Below the pieces are notes generated by a model that made no database searches, was not told where the DNA came from, and saw only the letters and a program-made list of their open reading frames with translations. The translations under genes and the position numbers were made by a program. A DNA stretch of 64,000 bases from Pollutibacter soli (lineage in GTDB: Bacteria > Bacteroidota > Bacteroidia > Chitinophagales > Chitinophagaceae), in contig JARJHS010000004.1 of NCBI GenBank assembly GCA_029269725.1, positions 1 through 64,000 on the forward strand. Reading direction: 5' to 3'. Of the stretch, positions 60,865-64,000 are shown piece by piece (position 1 is the first letter of the stretch; every line of letters begins with the position of its first letter).

Positions 60865-62025
60865 TTAAACAGGAACTGATTTTTTATTTTCTCCCGGCGG
60901 ATTTAGCGCTGAAATCAAGTCAGTCAATACCATTTCCTCAGCTACCTTTCTCGCGGAAATACCGTTTTCAGTTTTCCATCGCACCAGTCGGATATGACCT
61001 TCAGCAATTTCCAGGCCCGTAATTGTGCCACCATCGAAACAACAGCATCCTGTATTAAAATATCCCGGTTTCATGGTATGAAATGAGCTGTTTACGTAAT
61101 CGTATTCCTGCTTTCTTTTTGGTATTTCTTTATTCAGTTTTTCAATTGCCGGTTGATCATTTGTTCTGATCGCATGTTCCATATCCAGGTAAAGTCTTTC
61201 AAGATGCGTCAATGATTTGAACACGGGTTGGTGTGTATGCCCGGTAATCAGTACAAGGTCATTCTGTTTTGCACTCCATTCATACATAAACTGATTGTGG
61301 AGTGTCTTGCTGTCATCGTTGGTGGACGGACTATTGGTATTGATTTCCAGGAAGGATTGCAATGGTCCCCAGATCGTACTGACAAACCATTTGCTGATTT
61401 TGTTCCCGTCACTTTGCGCATCACCCTGGTGACCATGGGTGCAGAAAAAATCAATATACCCATTGGGCAGTTCAGCTCGCAGAACAATTCCGGAATAGAT
61501 CTTTATTGCCTGGCCGAACATGAGCTTTAAACTGACAGACGCGAAAGGATCATTTCCCCAATAGAGATCGTGATTGCCAACAATTTTCGCAAAAGCATTA
61601 CGATCCACAAAAAGCTTTTCACTTTCGAATGTTTCCTTATTGTGTTTTAACACCTGCAATATGGTATTCTCCCATAATTCCTCACTGTCACCAAGATTGA
61701 TATAATAGAAGTTTTTTCGGTTGTAATAATCAAGCGCAGCGAGATAGTTTTTCTCCGCGGGGGCAAAATCGTCGGACCCATTTCTGGCGCCCTTATGATG
61801 ATCCGAAAAAATCACCACCGGGTGCTGATCCGGTTTGAAATCAATCAGTAATCCTTTTTTACCGGGTTCAGTAATAATGCTGCGATATAATTCGCTGAGC
61901 GATTCATTAACTTTTTGCTGTTTAGGAAACGAAGTGAACCTGTTTGCAATCCAGAGTACAGGCTTTTTTAGCAGGAAAATGCAAACATTCTTAAACCCAT
62001 ATTTAATTGAAGTGAATAATGGCAT
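60865..62025 (-). CDS. Calcineurin-like metallophosphoesterase
   Basis: The 386-residue product has the complete metal site of the family: SDHHKGA (Asp, His), NLGDSEELWE, GNHDLYWG, CTHGHQGD and TGHTHQPVF. The insert with KISKWFVSTIWGPLQSFLEIN is not in small phosphodiesterases. The N-terminus is basic and has no clear signal peptide. Substrate could be a phospholipid headgroup, a nucleotide or a phosphoprotein. The 5' side carries GTTAAAA-type heptamers. Confidence 0.85.
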   Translation of the reverse strand: MPLFTSIKYGFKNVCIFLLKKPVLWIANRFTSFPKQQKVNESLSELYRSIITEPGKKGLLIDFKPDQHPVVIFSDHHKGARNGSDDFAPAEKNYLAALDYYNRKNFYYINLGDSEELWENTILQVLKHNKETFESEKLFVDRNAFAKIVGNHDLYWGNDPFASVSLKLMFGQAIKIYSGIVLRAELPNGYIDFFCTHGHQGDAQSDGNKISKWFVSTIWGPLQSFLEINTNSPSTNDDSKTLHNQFMYEWSAKQNDLVLITGHTHQPVFKSLTHLERLYLDMEHAIRTNDQPAIEKLNKEIPKRKQEYDYVNSSFHTMKPGYFNTGCCCFDGGTITGLEIAEGHIRLVRWKTENGISARKVAEEMVLTDLISALNPPGENKKSVPV

Positions 62026-62033
62026 CGGTTCAG

Positions 62034-62092
62034 GGAAGTTAAAAGTTAAAAGTGAAAAGTTGAGCGTTGAATGTTTAATATTGAAAGTTGGT
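62034..62092. repeat. GTTAAAA / GTTGAAT heptamer array
   Basis: GTTAAAA, GTTAAAA, GTGAAAA, GTTGAGC, GTTGAAT, GTTTAAT, ATTGAAA, GTTGG run with strict 7-bp period just upstream of the metallophosphoesterase start. Confidence 0.7.
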
Positions 62093-62371
62093 GCCCGGGT
62101 TTGTGGGAGGGTTGCCGAAATGTTGGTTTAAGAAATTACAGAGTTATCTGATTATTCAAATTCAATCGAGTAAATTGTCGCAAAAGTCGTCCAGTCCTCG
62201 TTCTGGAAATCTGTTTGATCTTTTCTTTTAATTGATATAAAATTGACGGGTATTTCTGAAGAATTTCGCGTCCGATCTGCTGCCTCCACAATGCTGTGGG
62301 GGCCTGCTGCCTGATTTCCACCTTCAACTTTTTGTTTTAAACTTGGTAATTTAGTACTAAACCTGAACAGT

Positions 62372-63805
62372 ATGGACGCTGCTACCATGGACAACAGAAT
62401 TTCCGAAATGGAATTACAAGGCATCGGGCAGCAGGTCGACCGGATATATACGGCTCAGCAGAAATTTTTCGCATCCGGGGCTACCCGTTCCATCAGCTTC
62501 CGACTGAAGCAATTGAACATCCTGCTGAAAGCAATTGAGAAAAATGAAGCCTTACTCAATGATGCACTATACAAGGACCTTCGGAAATCAGCCTATGAAA
62601 CGTATGGAACTGAAATAGGGCCGACACTCGCCGAAATTCGGCACGCCTGCAAACATCTGCGGGATTGGATGCGAAAAGAGCATGTATCCACACCCATGAT
62701 TTTTTTTCCATCTTCAAGTTATATTATCCGTGATCCGTTGGGTACGGTTTTGACGATCGGACCATGGAATTATCCTTTTCTGCTGATCATTACCTCTGTT
62801 GTGAATGCAATTGCCGGAGGGAATACGGTTATTCTGAAACCATCCGACGAAGCGGTACATACTGCTGATGTGATCGAAAAAATTATTTCCGAAAATTTTG
62901 CTGAAGAGTTTTTAGCGGTGATACAGGTACCCGGACCTATGGTGACAAAACTGATCATTGACAAATACCATTTCGATCATATTTTTTTTACGGGTAGTAC
63001 ACGCGTTGGTAAGATCATCATGGAGTCGGCTGCTTCAAAACTGAGCCCGGTTACACTCGAGCTCGGTGGCAAAAGTCCCTGTGTTGTAGAAGCTGACGCC
63101 GATCTGGGTTTTGCTGCAAAAAAGATCGCCTGGAGTAAAACCATCAACGCCGGCCAGACCTGTGTTGCTCCTGATTATCTTTTTGTTCACGCTGCTGTTA
63201 AAGAAAAATTTCTTGAAAAAATAAAATCGGAACTCACGAAAATGTTTGGCGAAAATGCTCAAAACAGTCCCGATTACCCAAGGATCATTAACAAAAAAAG
63301 ATTCGATGTTTTGTCTGCGTATCTTGAAAACGGACGGATTGTATACGGTGGACAGGCAGACGAAAACGATCTCTTTATTGCGCCGACTATTATTGAAGAC
63401 GTAGACACAGATGACCCGGTGATGCAGGAAGAAATATTCGGTCCGGTGCTACCTGTATTTACTTTTACAGATAGAAGTGAAGTACTGGATATGATTGCAA
63501 AACATCCTTATCCGCTGGCGTTGTATATTTACACACGGTCCCGCGCAAACGAAAAATTTTATATTGATCAGGTTCGTTTCGGCGGCGGATGTGTTAACAA
63601 CGGAGTTATTCATCTGGGCAACCCCGATCTTCCCTTTGGTGGAACAGGATATAGCGGTATCGGGCAGTATCATGGGTATGCCGGATTTCTTACTTTTACA
63701 CGACCAAAGAGTATTATAAAATCTCCGACCTGGTTTGATGTCCCGCTTTGGTATCCGCCTTATGCCGGTAAATTGAAATGGCTACGCCGGATGTTCCGCA
63801 TCTGA
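62372..63805 (+). CDS. Aldehyde dehydrogenase (fatty-aldehyde, class 3-like)
   Basis: The 477-residue NAD(P)-dependent enzyme has GPWNYPFLLIITSVVNAIAGGNTVILKPSDEA, FFTGSTRVGKIIMESAASKLSPVTLELGGKSPCVVEADAD with the general base Glu, the active Cys in AGQTCVAPDY, and EEIFGPVLPVF. C-terminal FGGTGYSGIGQYHGYAGFLTFTRPKS is also typical. Group 3 members oxidise fatty and aromatic aldehydes. An alternative start is the second Met five codons in. No signal peptide. Confidence 0.92.
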   Translation: MDAATMDNRISEMELQGIGQQVDRIYTAQQKFFASGATRSISFRLKQLNILLKAIEKNEALLNDALYKDLRKSAYETYGTEIGPTLAEIRHACKHLRDWMRKEHVSTPMIFFPSSSYIIRDPLGTVLTIGPWNYPFLLIITSVVNAIAGGNTVILKPSDEAVHTADVIEKIISENFAEEFLAVIQVPGPMVTKLIIDKYHFDHIFFTGSTRVGKIIMESAASKLSPVTLELGGKSPCVVEADADLGFAAKKIAWSKTINAGQTCVAPDYLFVHAAVKEKFLEKIKSELTKMFGENAQNSPDYPRIINKKRFDVLSAYLENGRIVYGGQADENDLFIAPTIIEDVDTDDPVMQEEIFGPVLPVFTFTDRSEVLDMIAKHPYPLALYIYTRSRANEKFYIDQVRFGGGCVNNGVIHLGNPDLPFGGTGYSGIGQYHGYAGFLTFTRPKSIIKSPTWFDVPLWYPPYAGKLKWLRRMFRI

Positions 63806-63861
63806 AAACAACGTTTTGCTGGTTTGCCATAATTTCTTATTATTAAAGATAACCGCTGCGT

Positions 63862-64000
63862 ATGGGAATGACAGGCAGACAGAAAGTACTTAAAACGTTA
63901 TATCCAATCTTTTCCGTGTTCAACTATCTCACAGGGAGAGGGACCTCTATACGTCGTGAAAAAAATGCGGCTATTCCTCCCAGTAATATATATGAAATGA
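63862..64000 (+). CDS. Probable glutathione peroxidase, 5' end only
   Basis: An open frame starts with MGMTGRQKVLKTLYPIFSV and runs off the window (46 codons visible). The beginning, TGRQKVLKTLYPIF followed by a short Lys/Asn-rich stretch and PPSNIYEM, is like the N-terminus of glutathione peroxidases of related Bacteroidota, before the conserved YDLKA and catalytic Cys part. The core domain is outside the window, so the call is provisional. Confidence 0.5.
   Translation, partial: MGMTGRQKVLKTLYPIFSVFNYLTGRGTSIRREKNAAIPPSNIYEM

Overview
The window is a chromosomal segment of a Bacteroidota bacterium, most likely of the order Chitinophagales. Evidence: AT-leaning DNA, few Shine-Dalgarno sites, promoters of the Bacteroidota TTG / TAnnTTTG type, a FecA-type TonB receptor, many signal peptides and lipoproteins, LptC, the coaX - outer-membrane protein - lptC arrangement, fused isobutyryl-CoA mutase IcmF, and DUF1015 next to serC. 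Species cannot be named from the sequence. No rRNA, tRNA, CRISPR array, phage or plasmid gene was seen.

Layout. 1-3.6 kb: an AIM24-like protein and a berberine-bridge-type FAD oxidase. 3.6-10.6 kb: a complete tetR-tolC-adaptor-RND efflux operon read leftward from a promoter embedded in a perfect 12-bp inverted repeat. 10.9-16 kb: DUF502 membrane protein, S1/P1-nuclease/phospholipase C-like protein, serC, DUF1015 and a TPR protein. 16-25 kb: acyl-CoA synthetase, DPP-IV-type peptidase, M20 amidohydrolase, SDR, an unknown secreted protein and an aldo/keto reductase. 25-29.3 kb: lptC, an outer-membrane protein, coaX, a LON-domain protein and a glycosyltransferase. 29.4-33.8 kb: meaB, a complete IS1595-type insertion sequence starting at the base after the meaB stop, nadB and a lipid A-type acyltransferase. 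33.9-37.7 kb: persulfide dioxygenase/rhodanese with an ArsR regulator, tsaB, a 3HCDH C-domain protein and ridA. 37.8-47.1 kb: the most distinctive accessory block, with two complete vanadium-haloperoxidase-type proteins, two outer-membrane barrels, a TonB receptor and a DUF3179 protein on one strand. 47.1-64 kb: periplasmic trehalase, a lipoprotein flanked by two decayed copies of itself, icmF, an RraA-like protein, a class III cyclase-TPR protein, an ATC-hydrolase-like protein, DUF6624, an S41 peptidase, a metallophosphoesterase, an aldehyde dehydrogenase and the start of a probable glutathione peroxidase.

How genes work together. The efflux operon is a self-contained tripartite pump with its own repressor. 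MeaB and IcmF both point to B12-dependent acyl-CoA mutase chemistry, IcmF carrying its own G-protein domain. The haloperoxidase block looks like a cell-envelope system (lipoprotein enzymes, barrels, TonB uptake), but its substrate is unknown.

Besides genes, the window carries many short arrays with a strict 7-bp period but different unit sequences. Five begin 0-10 bp after stop codons. Four of these use the same unit (TTGAACG-like) in the same orientation relative to the gene. One array of another unit is translated in frame as a linker inside IcmF. There is also a 98-bp element with 18-bp terminal inverted repeats, and several strong intrinsic terminators.
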